From contig JBFGNS010000158.1 in NCBI GenBank assembly GCA_041574955.1, forward strand, positions 1 to 9,505: a stretch of 9,505 bases of DNA. Reading direction: 5' to 3'. The notes below the pieces were generated by a model, which worked only from the letters and a program-made list of their open reading frames with translations, was not told the origin of the DNA and did not search any database. The translations under genes were made by a program, and so were the position numbers. This stretch comes from CALZJC01 sp041574955 (lineage in GTDB: Bacteria; Acidobacteriota; Thermoanaerobaculia; Multivoradales; JAHEKO01). Positions within the stretch are counted from its first letter, which is position 1, and each line of letters opens with the position of its first letter. This document shows, one piece after another, positions 1 to 6,646 of this stretch.

Positions 1-36
1 CTGATCGCGATGCCGGAAGCCGAAGCGGCTTCCTAG
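1..36 (+). CDS. Possible C-terminal end of an upstream gene (partial)
   Basis: Frame 1 reads LIAMPEAEAAS and stops at TAG (34-36), 30 bases before the next ATG. The other two forward frames are less likely to be coding: frame 2 has a stop at 2-4, and frame 3 runs on as an out-of-frame shadow of the next gene. Only 11 residues are visible, so no function can be given. If real, this gene lies on the same strand as the 67-606 gene and close enough to share a transcript with it. Confidence 0.35.
   Translation: MIAMPEAEAAS
15..33 (+). repeat. Perfect inverted repeat, 7-bp stem with 5-nt loop
   Basis: GGAAGCC (15-21) pairs perfectly with GGCTTCC (27-33) around the loop GAAGC. It ends exactly at the putative TAG stop at 34-36. 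No T-run follows, so it is not a classic intrinsic terminator. It may be an RNA hairpin at the end of the upstream gene or a chance result of Glu/Ala codons. Confidence 0.4.
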
Positions 37-66
37 GAGCCCGACCGACTCGGAAAGGAGTGCCCC

Positions 67-606
67 ATGTCCGCCTACACGATCGATCTGGGGATCGACT
101 GGGATTCCGTTGCCCAGTGGGCCAGGAACAACAACTACCAGCTCCTGCACGGCTGGCTGGAGGCCAACGGACAGTTCAACCTGAGCCCCAGCGACCGGAT
201 CGTGTTCGCCATCTACGACCTCGGCCGCACCAAGGTGCTCGGGAACAGCAGCGCCCCGCCCACGAGCTTCCAGGTGTCCTTCGCCAAGGGTGACATCGGC
301 ACCTCGACTTCCTCGCCGGCCCTTCTGCAGACCTATCCGACCACCGACTTCATTTGGCGGGGTAATAAACACAGCAAGGTCTTCGGCAGCGATCTGAGGT
401 CGCCCCCGCAGGTCTCCTACCCCAGCTGGGGCCCCAGGCTCAGCGGCCAGGGAACGGGCGGCGTCGGGAACGGTACTGGAGAGTACACCTACGTCCAGGT
501 GCCCAACGCAGGCCGGTTCCTCTACCAGATCACTCTCCAGATCACCTCCGGCGGCGAGACCAGGACCTTCAGCTTCGATCCCGAGATGATCGTCCGCGAC
601 GACTGA
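67..606 (+). CDS. Unrecognised 179-residue protein, probably beta-rich
   Basis: I do not recognise this protein. The ATG at 67 is supported by GGAAAGGAG (52-60), six bases upstream. There is no signal peptide, membrane segment or cysteine. The N-terminus (residues 1-50) alternates polar and hydrophobic residues and includes an Asn run at 21-23. A Ser/Thr-rich stretch spans 77-93 and a Gly-rich loop 126-138. The last 40 residues look like beta strands (TYVQV, FLYQITLQI, TRTFSF) and end in DPEMIVRDD. A small soluble beta-sandwich fold is my inference. The gene is clearly less GC-rich than its neighbours (line 121-180 has 36 G/C of 60) and contains an AT-rich patch near 361-370. Both could mean a foreign origin or a different expression class. 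It ends just before a strong hairpin, so it may be a unit separate from the penicillin-binding protein gene. Confidence 0.85.
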   Translation: MSAYTIDLGIDWDSVAQWARNNNYQLLHGWLEANGQFNLSPSDRIVFAIYDLGRTKVLGNSSAPPTSFQVSFAKGDIGTSTSSPALLQTYPTTDFIWRGNKHSKVFGSDLRSPPQVSYPSWGPRLSGQGTGGVGNGTGEYTYVQVPNAGRFLYQITLQITSGGETRTFSFDPEMIVRDD

Positions 607-610
607 CGCC

Positions 611-645
611 GCAGAGCGCGCGCGGCAGCCGCCGGTGCGCTCTGC
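611..645 (+). terminator. Strong hairpin after the 67-606 gene, terminator-like but without a U-tract
   Basis: GCAGAGCGC (611-619) pairs perfectly with GCGCTCTGC (637-645). Inside the loop, CGGC (623-626) can pair with GCCG (631-634), giving a two-part stem. The structure starts 5 bases after the TGA at 604-606, the usual place for a terminator. It is followed by CGACTGGG rather than Ts, so termination by this hairpin alone is uncertain. It could instead protect the 3' end of the message. Confidence 0.5.
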
Positions 646-705
646 CGACTGGGTAGCGGCGCGCAGAGGGTCGGAGCTGGCTGGGGTCTTGCATGGCCGG
701 CGGGC

Positions 706-2916
706 GTGGGCTGGCGAGCGAGATCCGCGGGCGGCGTCGCCGCGCTGCTGCTGTCGGCGGCGCCGCTGGCGGCGGGCGATCTGGGGCAGGAGATCGGGCG
801 CAGCGAGGTGCGGGTCTACTCGGCCCCGTTTGCGCCGCTCCCCGGGCTGTCGGTGCAGGACGCCGACCTGGCGGGACGGCTCGAGCGGCAAGGCTACCGC
901 CGGGTGCGCCGCAAGCCCGAGCGGCCGGGTGAGTTCTTCTGGGGACACGACGTCTTCTGGATCTACCGGCGCGCCCACCGGCGGGCGTCGGGTCCGGTGG
1001 CGGCGGCGCTCTTCGGGTTGTCGCTCGAGCGGTCGACGGGCCGCATCACCTCGCTGCCCGAGGGCGTCGACGCCCGCCTCGAGCCCGAGCTGCTGGCGGA
1101 GTCGCTGGCCGGCGACCGGGCGCCGCGCGAGCCGGTGTCGCTCGATGAGCTGCCGGAGCACCTGTGGCGGGCGGTGCTGGCGGCCGAGGACGCTCGCTTC
1201 TTCGAGCACTCGGGGGTCGACGCCCGCGCCCTGGCGCGCGCGATGCTGAGCAACCTCAAGGCCGGCAAGGTGGTGCAGGGAGGCAGCACCATCACCCAGC
1301 AGCTGATCAAGAACCGCGACCTGACGCCCAAGCGCAAGCTCGGCCGCAAGGTGTCGGAGGCGGTACGGGCGCTGGCGCTGGAGGCCGAGCACGACAAGCG
1401 GGAGATCCTCGAGGCGTACCTCGACAGCGTCTATCTCGGCCACGTCGGCGGCCTCGGCGTGTACGGCGTCGGCGCCGCCGCCCGCGCCTGGTTCGGCAAG
1501 CCGGCCGGGCGGCTCGGTCTGGGCGAGTCGGCGCTGCTGGCGGCGATGATCCAGGGCCCCAACCGGCTGCACCCGGGTCGCCACCCACGGGCCGCGCGCG
1601 AGCGCCAGCGCTGGGTACTGTCGCGGCTCGAGGAGCTGGGCTGGGCGTCGGCCGGGGCGGTGGCGGCGGCGCGCCGCGCCGGACTGCCGCGGCTGGTCGA
1701 CCGGAGCCCGCCGGCACCGCCGGCCCGCCAGTTCCTGGCGTGGGTGCGCCAGACGGTGGAGGAGCGCGCCGCCGCTCGGCTGGAGAAGGGCCGCGGTTTG
1801 CTGGTCGAGACGACTCTCGATCCCCATCTCCAGGCCGCCGCCGAGCAGGCGGTGGCCGCAGCGCTGCGACGGCTGGGACGCCGGACGCCGCACGGAGCGG
1901 CGTTGGTCAGCCTGGACGCCGCCACCGGCGACGTCGTGGCCTACGTCGGCGGCGACCCGCGGGACCCCGGCGACCGCTTCGACCGGGCTCGCCAGGCCAG
2001 GCGGCAGACCGGCTCGGCGGTCAAGCCGCTGGTGGTGCTCGAGGCGTTCTCCGACTGCGGCGAGCGCGCGCCGCTGTTCGCCTCCCGCCGGGTCCGCGAC
2101 GCGCCGCTCGAGATCGCGCTGCCGTCGGGGCCGTGGCGGCCGGAGAACCCGAGCGGGCGGTTCGCGGGCACCGTCGACCTGCGCCGCTCGCTGGTCGAGT
2201 CGCTCAACACGCCGTTCGTGCGGGTGGCCCGCTGGTGCGGCTTCCAGGCGGTGGCGGCGCGCTTCGCGGCCGCCGGGCTGGAGCTGCCACCCGCGCCGCC
2301 GCCGGCGTTCGTGCTGGGGGCGGTGGAGACCACGCCGCTGGCGATGGCGGCGGCGTTCACCGCCTTCGGCCGGCCGGGCCGGGTGGCGGTGCCGCGGCCG
2401 TGGAGCCGGCTGCGTCGCGCCTCGGGGCGCGGGCTGGCGAGCTGGCGGCCCGACACCCGGCGGCTGGCCGACCGCGCCAGCTCCTGGCTGGTGCGCGACC
2501 TGCTGCGCGACGCGGTGGCCAACGGCACCGGCCGGCCGGCGCAGCTCGACGGCGTGAGTGCCTGGGGCAAGACCGGGACCTCGAGCGGCGGCCGCGACGG
2601 CTGGTTCGTGGGCGGCGCGGGCGGGCTGGTCACTGCCGTCTGGCTGGGCGTCGAGCGCGGCGCCGGCGGCGGCCTGAGCGGCGCGGCCGACGCGGCGCCG
2701 CTGTGGCGCGAGTTCATGCAGCGGGCGGTGGGCTCGTACCCGGCGCCGGAGCCGGCGCGTCCCAACGGCGTGGTCTACCGCTGGGTGGACGAAGCCTCCG
2801 GGATGCTGGTGCGCGGCGAGCGGCGCGGCGCCCGCCGCGAGGCCTACCGGCGCGGCTACCTGCCGCCGCGCCGTAAGCTGCTGGGCGGTGGGCGGCCGCT
2901 GCCGCCGATCGACTAG
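706..2916 (+). CDS. mrcB: Class A penicillin-binding protein, PBP1b type (peptidoglycan glycosyltransferase/transpeptidase)
   Basis: This enzyme polymerises lipid II into glycan strands and cross-links the peptides on the periplasmic face of the inner membrane. A short hydrophobic anchor lies at about residues 8-23. A UB2H-like domain (about 33-115), the region that in E. coli PBP1b binds the activator LpoB, precedes the catalytic parts. The GT51 domain (about 145-320) has its catalytic Glu in EDARFFEHSG (E161), GGSTITQQ at 192-199, the second Glu in RKVSE (E218) and KREILEAYL. The transpeptidase domain has SAVK (S437, K440), SLN (499-501) and KTG (622-624), so both activities look intact. 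The 736-residue length is usual or slightly short for the family. GTG at 706 is the only standard in-frame start after the previous gene's stop. Its ribosome site is weak and the ATG at 693 is out of frame, so the exact N-terminus is uncertain. No LpoB-like gene is visible nearby. Confidence 0.95.
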   Translation: MGWRARSAGGVAALLLSAAPLAAGDLGQEIGRSEVRVYSAPFAPLPGLSVQDADLAGRLERQGYRRVRRKPERPGEFFWGHDVFWIYRRAHRRASGPVAAALFGLSLERSTGRITSLPEGVDARLEPELLAESLAGDRAPREPVSLDELPEHLWRAVLAAEDARFFEHSGVDARALARAMLSNLKAGKVVQGGSTITQQLIKNRDLTPKRKLGRKVSEAVRALALEAEHDKREILEAYLDSVYLGHVGGLGVYGVGAAARAWFGKPAGRLGLGESALLAAMIQGPNRLHPGRHPRAARERQRWVLSRLEELGWASAGAVAAARRAGLPRLVDRSPPAPPARQFLAWVRQTVEERAAARLEKGRGLLVETTLDPHLQAAAEQAVAAALRRLGRRTPHGAALVSLDAATGDVVAYVGGDPRDPGDRFDRARQARRQTGSAVKPLVVLEAFSDCGERAPLFASRRVRDAPLEIALPSGPWRPENPSGRFAGTVDLRRSLVESLNTPFVRVARWCGFQAVAARFAAAGLELPPAPPPAFVLGAVETTPLAMAAAFTAFGRPGRVAVPRPWSRLRRASGRGLASWRPDTRRLADRASSWLVRDLLRDAVANGTGRPAQLDGVSAWGKTGTSSGGRDGWFVGGAGGLVTAVWLGVERGAGGGLSGAADAAPLWREFMQRAVGSYPAPEPARPNGVVYRWVDEASGMLVRGERRGARREAYRRGYLPPRRKLLGGGRPLPPID

Positions 2917-2980
2917 CCTGACCTTCTCACCAGCTCGCCGCGGCCGCCCGTCAGCAAGTCACCGACGGGTCGGGTCAGGC
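2917..2980. terminator. Convergent intergenic region with nested inverted repeats, possible bidirectional terminator
   Basis: This gap separates the plus-strand PBP gene from the minus-strand PilZ gene. CCCGTC (2947-2952) pairs with GACGGG (2964-2969) around an 11-nt loop. An outer pair, GCCTGAC (2916-2922) and GTCAGGC (2974-2980), could close a larger structure on either strand. No clear T-run follows in either direction. Position between convergent genes and the symmetry favour a shared termination region. The pairing is seen directly; the function is inferred. Confidence 0.45.
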
Positions 2981-2982
2981 CG

Positions 2983-4008
2983 CTAGCCGGCCACCTGCTC
3001 GTCGACGATTCGCCAGCGACCGTCTTCCAGCGCCAGCTCGAGCCGCTTGCGGATGGTGTCCTCGAAGCGGTCCGAGCGGTAGGTCTGGAAGAAGGTGGCG
3101 CTCGCCCGGTCGGGCGCCAGCATCTCGACCTCGAGGTTGGTGATCGCGACGCGGATATAACGTGGCGAGGTCAGCCGCTCGGCGCGCGACGCCTCCCACT
3201 GGCGGCGGCTCAGGCCGTCGGGAGGCGTGAAGCTCGACGAGTAGTACGACAGGTAGTCGTTAACCCGCGCCGCCGACCAGGCGGCGGCCCAGTCCCGAAT
3301 GGTGTCGCCCACCGCCACGGTGGCGCCCGGTCCCGCTGTCGCCTCCGGCTGGGTCGCCGCCGGCGGGGGCGTCGCGGGCCCTGCCGCCGGCGCGCCGGCG
3401 GGCTGGGGCGGCGGAGCGGGGGCCGGATCGGAAGGCCACAGCACCCACCAGGCTACGAGCGCCGCCGCCACCGCCGCCACCACCAGCCACAGCGGCCGGA
3501 AGCCGGAAGCGGTGCCGGCGGCGCGGCCGGAGTCGAGCGCCGGCGCGCCCGCGTCCCGGTCGTCGTCGACCAGTGCGGTGCCGAGAGCCTCGCCCGCGGC
3601 CTCGCGCAGCTTGTCGAACTCGAAGGTCTCTCCGCCCTCGCGCGCGTGCTTGTCGACCATCCAGTGGATCAACCGCCGGCTCTGCGGGTCCATCTCGAGG
3701 AAGCGCACTCCCATACCCGCCGGCTCGTCCGGGCCGCCGTCCTCGCGTCTCACCCACACCACCCGCGCGCGGCCACGGATGAGCTTCCAGTCGTCGGCCA
3801 CCTTGAACTCGAGGGTCATCTCGGTGCCCGGCTCGAGCGGCTGCCGGGTGCGGATGAAGATGCCGGTCGCCGAGATGTTGGCCGAGTACTCGGTGACGAA
3901 GTTCTCGAACCGCGGCACCCGGAAGGTCACCTCGCGCTCGAGCGGGATGCGGCGCGACTCGCTGGTCCGCGGCCGGAACTTGCTGAGCGACTTGGGCATC
4001 GGCGCCAT
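2983..4008 (-). CDS. Membrane-anchored PilZ protein with a periplasmic NTF2-like (Cds6-type) domain
   Basis: Three parts are visible in 341 residues. Residues 15-125 form a PilZ domain most like the TIGR02266 subfamily: N44-I-S-A-T-G49 fits the (D/N)xSxxG motif, followed by FIRTRQPLEPGT and GMGVRFLEM. The arginines that normally come as RxxxR are spaced R20-IPLE-R25, so c-di-GMP binding is uncertain. A single membrane segment spans 173-191, followed by a Pro/Ala-rich linker (195-230). Residues 235-339 resemble the NTF2/SnoaL-like domain found at the C-terminus of Cds6-type proteins (WAAAWSAARVNDYLSYYS; RWRIVDEQ). Topology is probably PilZ inside and NTF2-like outside. That suggests a one-piece protein carrying information between cytoplasm and periplasm, which is inference. 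It has its own promoter, 50 bp after the peptidase gene. A second ATG, three codons in, is an alternative start. Confidence 0.9.
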   Translation of the reverse strand: MAPMPKSLSKFRPRTSESRRIPLEREVTFRVPRFENFVTEYSANISATGIFIRTRQPLEPGTEMTLEFKVADDWKLIRGRARVVWVRREDGGPDEPAGMGVRFLEMDPQSRRLIHWMVDKHAREGGETFEFDKLREAAGEALGTALVDDDRDAGAPALDSGRAAGTASGFRPLWLVVAAVAAALVAWWVLWPSDPAPAPPPQPAGAPAAGPATPPPAATQPEATAGPGATVAVGDTIRDWAAAWSAARVNDYLSYYSSSFTPPDGLSRRQWEASRAERLTSPRYIRVAITNLEVEMLAPDRASATFFQTYRSDRFEDTIRKRLELALEDGRWRIVDEQVAG

Positions 4009-4017
4009 GGAGCGCCG

Positions 4018-4023
4018 ATTATA
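4018..4023 (-). promoter_or_regulatory. Perfect TATAAT -10 element just before the PilZ gene
   Basis: The minus strand reads TATAAT here, then CGGCGCTCC, then the ATG at 4008-4006. Transcription starting 6-7 bases after a -10 box would begin at most about three bases before the ATG, giving a leaderless or nearly leaderless mRNA. This fits the lack of any Shine-Dalgarno before either candidate start. No good -35 box is visible: the hexamer with a 17-base spacer is GGGGAA. An exact TATAAT stands out in sequence this GC-rich, but one site alone does not prove a promoter. Confidence 0.55.
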
Positions 4024-4058
4024 ACGGCGCCGGCGCGGAGTTCCCCAGCGTGGCGGCG

Positions 4059-5309
4059 CTAGAGGCGCTGATGACGGAGCCAGGCCGCGAACCCGGACTC
4101 GAGCTCTTGCCAGCTCACCTCCAGGGCCCGAGCGAGCGGCGGCTCACCGCCGCCGTCGCGCAGCGCGCCGAGGTAGGCCCGGAAGCCGGGGCCGAGCTGG
4201 TGGTCGTCGCCGTCGATCAGGTAGCGCACCAGGAAGGCGCTCTGGACATAGTGCAGCGTGCGCCGGTCGGGATCCAGGAACTCGGCCAGCGGCATCGAAA
4301 CCAGCTGCTCGAGCGGCTCGGTCTGGCGCCGGGCGTGGGCCTTGAGCAGCAGGTTCAGCGACGCCCGCGCGCCGGTCAGATGCACCGTCCAGCGCCGCTG
4401 GGGCCGGCCGCGAGGGGTCAGCAGCGGCTCGTCCTGCAGCCGGCTCTCGCCGCCCAGCAGGTGCGGCTCGAGGCGCCCCCGGCGGTCGATGCGGGCAAAG
4501 GCCAGGTCGCTGGCCAGGCCCTCCTCGAGCCACGGCGGCAGCCCGTCTCCCAGGAACTGGCGGTTGAGCAGGTGGGTGAGCTCGTGCACCAGCACCGGAG
4601 CCACTTCGAGCGGCGCGCGGCGGCCGACGAACAGCGCCGCCACGCCGTTGCCGGCGTGTCCCGGCGCGCCCAGCGCCCGCACCGCGATCTCGGCCTCCTC
4701 GTAGCGCCGGAAGTCGTCCTCGTCGGTGAACAGCACCACCGCCCCGCGCGGCTCGGCCACCTCGAGCCCGTACCGCTCGGCGTAGGCGGGTGGCAGGTTG
4801 GTGGCCACCGCGGCGAACAGCTCGAGCAGCCGCGGGCTGGTGACGTCGGTCACCAGCTGGTAGGAGGCGAGCCGGTCCGCCGGCGGCTCGGTCAGCCCGA
4901 GGATGTCGAGGGCGCGGGCGATCCGCCGGGGGTCGGGCTCGCCCGGCTGCCGCCCGTCGGGAAGGTCGGCGGGCGGTGGCGGTGGGGGAGGCGGGGCCGG
5001 CGCCTCCGGATCGACCAGCACCCAGAGCCTCTGCTGCCCCAGCCGCACCCGCGCCCAGCCGCCGGCGCGGTCGACCAGCGGCAGGCTGTGCGGCTGGTCG
5101 AGCACCAGCACCAGGGTGGCGCCGGCATCGGGTCGCTCGCGAAGCTCGCTGCCGGCCGGCAGCTCGATGCGTTCGACCTCCGCCTCGGGGGCGATTGCCG
5201 ACGGGCTGCCGAGCGGCGGCGGCTCGGCGGCGAGCGCGGCGGCCGCCACCAGCAGGGCGGCCGCCGGTCGGGCGAGTTGCCGGGCCCGCCGCTCGGCCCT
5301 GGCGCTCAC
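4059..5309 (-). CDS. Exported SH3-domain gluzincin metallopeptidase (peptidase MA-like)
   Basis: The N-terminus is basic (residues 2-14) then hydrophobic (15-28, ending near ALAAEP), a likely signal peptide. Residues 45-101 look like a bacterial SH3 domain (LPAGSELRERPD, then GGWARVRLGQQRLWVLVD), a fold that often binds cell wall. A proline run at 106-113 links it to the catalytic part. HELTH (242-246) supplies two zinc-binding His and the catalytic Glu. E263 in WLEEGLAS is the expected third ligand, as in the peptidase MA-like family (PF13485 style). All key residues are present, so activity is plausible; the substrate is unknown. The GTG start at 5309 overlaps the stop of the upstream vWA gene as GTGA. 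The frame stays open up to 6512, but upstream codons overlap the well-supported vWA gene and read as Arg/Ala/Gly/Pro-rich low-complexity sequence, so that extension is rejected. Confidence 0.85.
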   Translation of the reverse strand: MSARAERRARQLARPAAALLVAAAALAAEPPPLGSPSAIAPEAEVERIELPAGSELRERPDAGATLVLVLDQPHSLPLVDRAGGWARVRLGQQRLWVLVDPEAPAPPPPPPPPADLPDGRQPGEPDPRRIARALDILGLTEPPADRLASYQLVTDVTSPRLLELFAAVATNLPPAYAERYGLEVAEPRGAVVLFTDEDDFRRYEEAEIAVRALGAPGHAGNGVAALFVGRRAPLEVAPVLVHELTHLLNRQFLGDGLPPWLEEGLASDLAFARIDRRGRLEPHLLGGESRLQDEPLLTPRGRPQRRWTVHLTGARASLNLLLKAHARRQTEPLEQLVSMPLAEFLDPDRRTLHYVQSAFLVRYLIDGDDHQLGPGFRAYLGALRDGGGEPPLARALEVSWQELESGFAAWLRHQRL

Positions 5310-6646
5310 CGGCGCTGCCACCGTGCCAGCCCGAGGCCGTCGGCGCCGGAGTCGATCTCGATCCGGTTGGGCAGGTGGAGCCCGTCCACCCACACGATGC
5401 GCTGGCGCTCGAGCTGCGAGGCGAGCTCGCGTGCCGCCCGCTCCAGGCTGGACAGGTCGTACGCCGGCACCATCGCCGGCCAGCCCGGCGCCTCGAGGCG
5501 CGGCGCCAGCGCCCAGACCACCAGCGGGACGCCGAGCGATCGGAGGTAGGCGACCACTTGCGCCGGCGTCAGCTGGCTGGCGTCGCGCGGCGGCTCGGCG
5601 AGCACCAGCACCACCGCCCGGCGGTGGTTGCGGCCGGCGGCGATCATGCCAGCCACCGCCACCGCGTCGGCCAGCCGCTGTTCGGAGGGGTCGGCGGCGG
5701 GAGGCTGGTGACGCGACAGCAGGTGAAGCAGGCCGCCCTCGGAGGGGCCGAGCTCCGGCGAGGGTGGAAACAGCACCCAGCTCCCGCGCGGGCGCACCAC
5801 GGTCTGCGGCAGCGGCCACAGCAGGCGGAGCGTCGTGCCGCGGCGCAGGCTGGCCGCTCCGCGCACCCTCTCGTACGGCGAGACCGGAGCGATCGCGCCG
5901 CTGCGCCGGCGGCTGACGCCCCGCTGTCGCAAGGCTCGGCGCACCAGCGCGGCGACCGCCTCGTGGCTCGCCAGGTCCCTCACCACCACCAGGTCCGCGG
6001 GTCCCTTCTCGACGGTCAGCACCTCCAGCTCGCGGCTGCCGGCACGGAGCCGTCCGGCGAGCTGCTCCGGGCGGGGCGGCCGGCGGTCGGCGGTCACCGG
6101 CACCGCGGTGAGGTCGAGGTTCAGCTCGCCGGCGAACGAGCCGCCGAAGGTGGTCTCGACGGTGGCGCCGACGTACTGGTCGAACTCCAGGTCGATGCTC
6201 AGGAAGTGGAGCTGGCGGGGGTCGAAGTCGGGCAGCTCGATCCGCCGCGGATCGACGACCGCCAGTGGGCGCCCGTCGAAGCGCACCGCGATGCCACGCG
6301 GCTCGTCGCCGACGGTGCTGTTCCAGGTGACGGTGGCCACCGCTCCGCGCCCGTCCTCCGCCCCCGACACCACCACGTCGGCCTCGGCCAGCGGACGCGG
6401 CAGGTTTACGGTCTGGCGCGCGCTCGCCAGCTCGCTGCCCTCGGCGTCGAAGGCGGTGGCCACCAGCTCGTGCGGCTCTAGCTGGTCGCCGAGGTCGACC
6501 GCCGCCTGCCACGGCGGCCCGTCGAGGCTCGCCACGGTCTCGCCGTCGAGCTCCAGCTCGACCCGCTCCACGCCGTCGGCCACCGCCAGCTCGATCACCT
6601 GGGGTCCCAGGTAGAGGCCGAGCAGCAGGGTGGCGAAGGCGATCAT
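5306..6646 (-). CDS. Degenerate vWA-domain protein with an N-terminal Ig-like region
   Basis: The protein has 446 residues. A short hydrophobic start (about 2-14) may be a signal or anchor, though it lacks the usual basic residues. Residues 17-82 resemble the Ig-like domain seen in 'VWFA-related' proteins (VERVELELDGETVASL, then ATAFDAEG). A second beta-rich region covers about 88-185. From about 205 the layout follows a vWA fold: EVLTVEKGPADLVVVRD, later RRAVVLVLAEPP (342-353) and VVAYLRSLGVPLVVWAL (364-380). Where the metal site DxSxS should be, the sequence is D224-L-A-S-H228, so both serines are lost and metal-dependent binding is unlikely. The ATG at 6646 overlaps the permease stop as ATGA and has no Shine-Dalgarno, which suggests translation by re-initiation. 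The role is unknown; protein-protein binding in the envelope is a guess. Confidence 0.8.
   Translation of the reverse strand: MIAFATLLLGLYLGPQVIELAVADGVERVELELDGETVASLDGPPWQAAVDLGDQLEPHELVATAFDAEGSELASARQTVNLPRPLAEADVVVSGAEDGRGAVATVTWNSTVGDEPRGIAVRFDGRPLAVVDPRRIELPDFDPRQLHFLSIDLEFDQYVGATVETTFGGSFAGELNLDLTAVPVTADRRPPRPEQLAGRLRAGSRELEVLTVEKGPADLVVVRDLASHEAVAALVRRALRQRGVSRRRSGAIAPVSPYERVRGAASLRRGTTLRLLWPLPQTVVRPRGSWVLFPPSPELGPSEGGLLHLLSRHQPPAADPSEQRLADAVAVAGMIAAGRNHRRAVVLVLAEPPRDASQLTPAQVVAYLRSLGVPLVVWALAPRLEAPGWPAMVPAYDLSSLERAARELASQLERQRIVWVDGLHLPNRIEIDSGADGLGLARWQRR

Noticed and set aside
60..293. Alternative 77-residue frame starting at GTG 60
   Set aside because: It is a frame-shifted copy of the 67-606 gene with Arg/Pro-rich composition, and the Shine-Dalgarno spacing fits the ATG at 67.
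1164..2876. 570-codon plus-strand frame inside the PBP gene
   Set aside because: The true frame holds all PBP catalytic motifs; this one is a composition shadow.
1020..5000. Frequent CTCGAG hexamers across the window
   Set aside because: They mostly encode Leu-Glu in frame or the same on the opposite strand, in line with codon preference; no regular spacing was seen that would suggest a repeat array.
4968..5010. G-rich simple-sequence tract
   Set aside because: It encodes the polyproline linker of the peptidase on the minus strand, which explains it without a separate regulatory role.
4050..6481. Long plus-strand open frames (4050-5549, 4976-6481) opposite the peptidase and vWA genes
   Set aside because: They are low-complexity Arg/Ala/Gln/His-rich translations with no recognisable motif, opposite well-supported genes. 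GC-rich DNA leaves such shadow frames open.
5310..6512. N-terminal extension of the peptidase up to 6512
   Set aside because: The extension overlaps the vWA gene entirely and reads as Arg/Pro/Ala-rich noise. The GTG at 5309 gives a signal peptide and a GTGA overlap.
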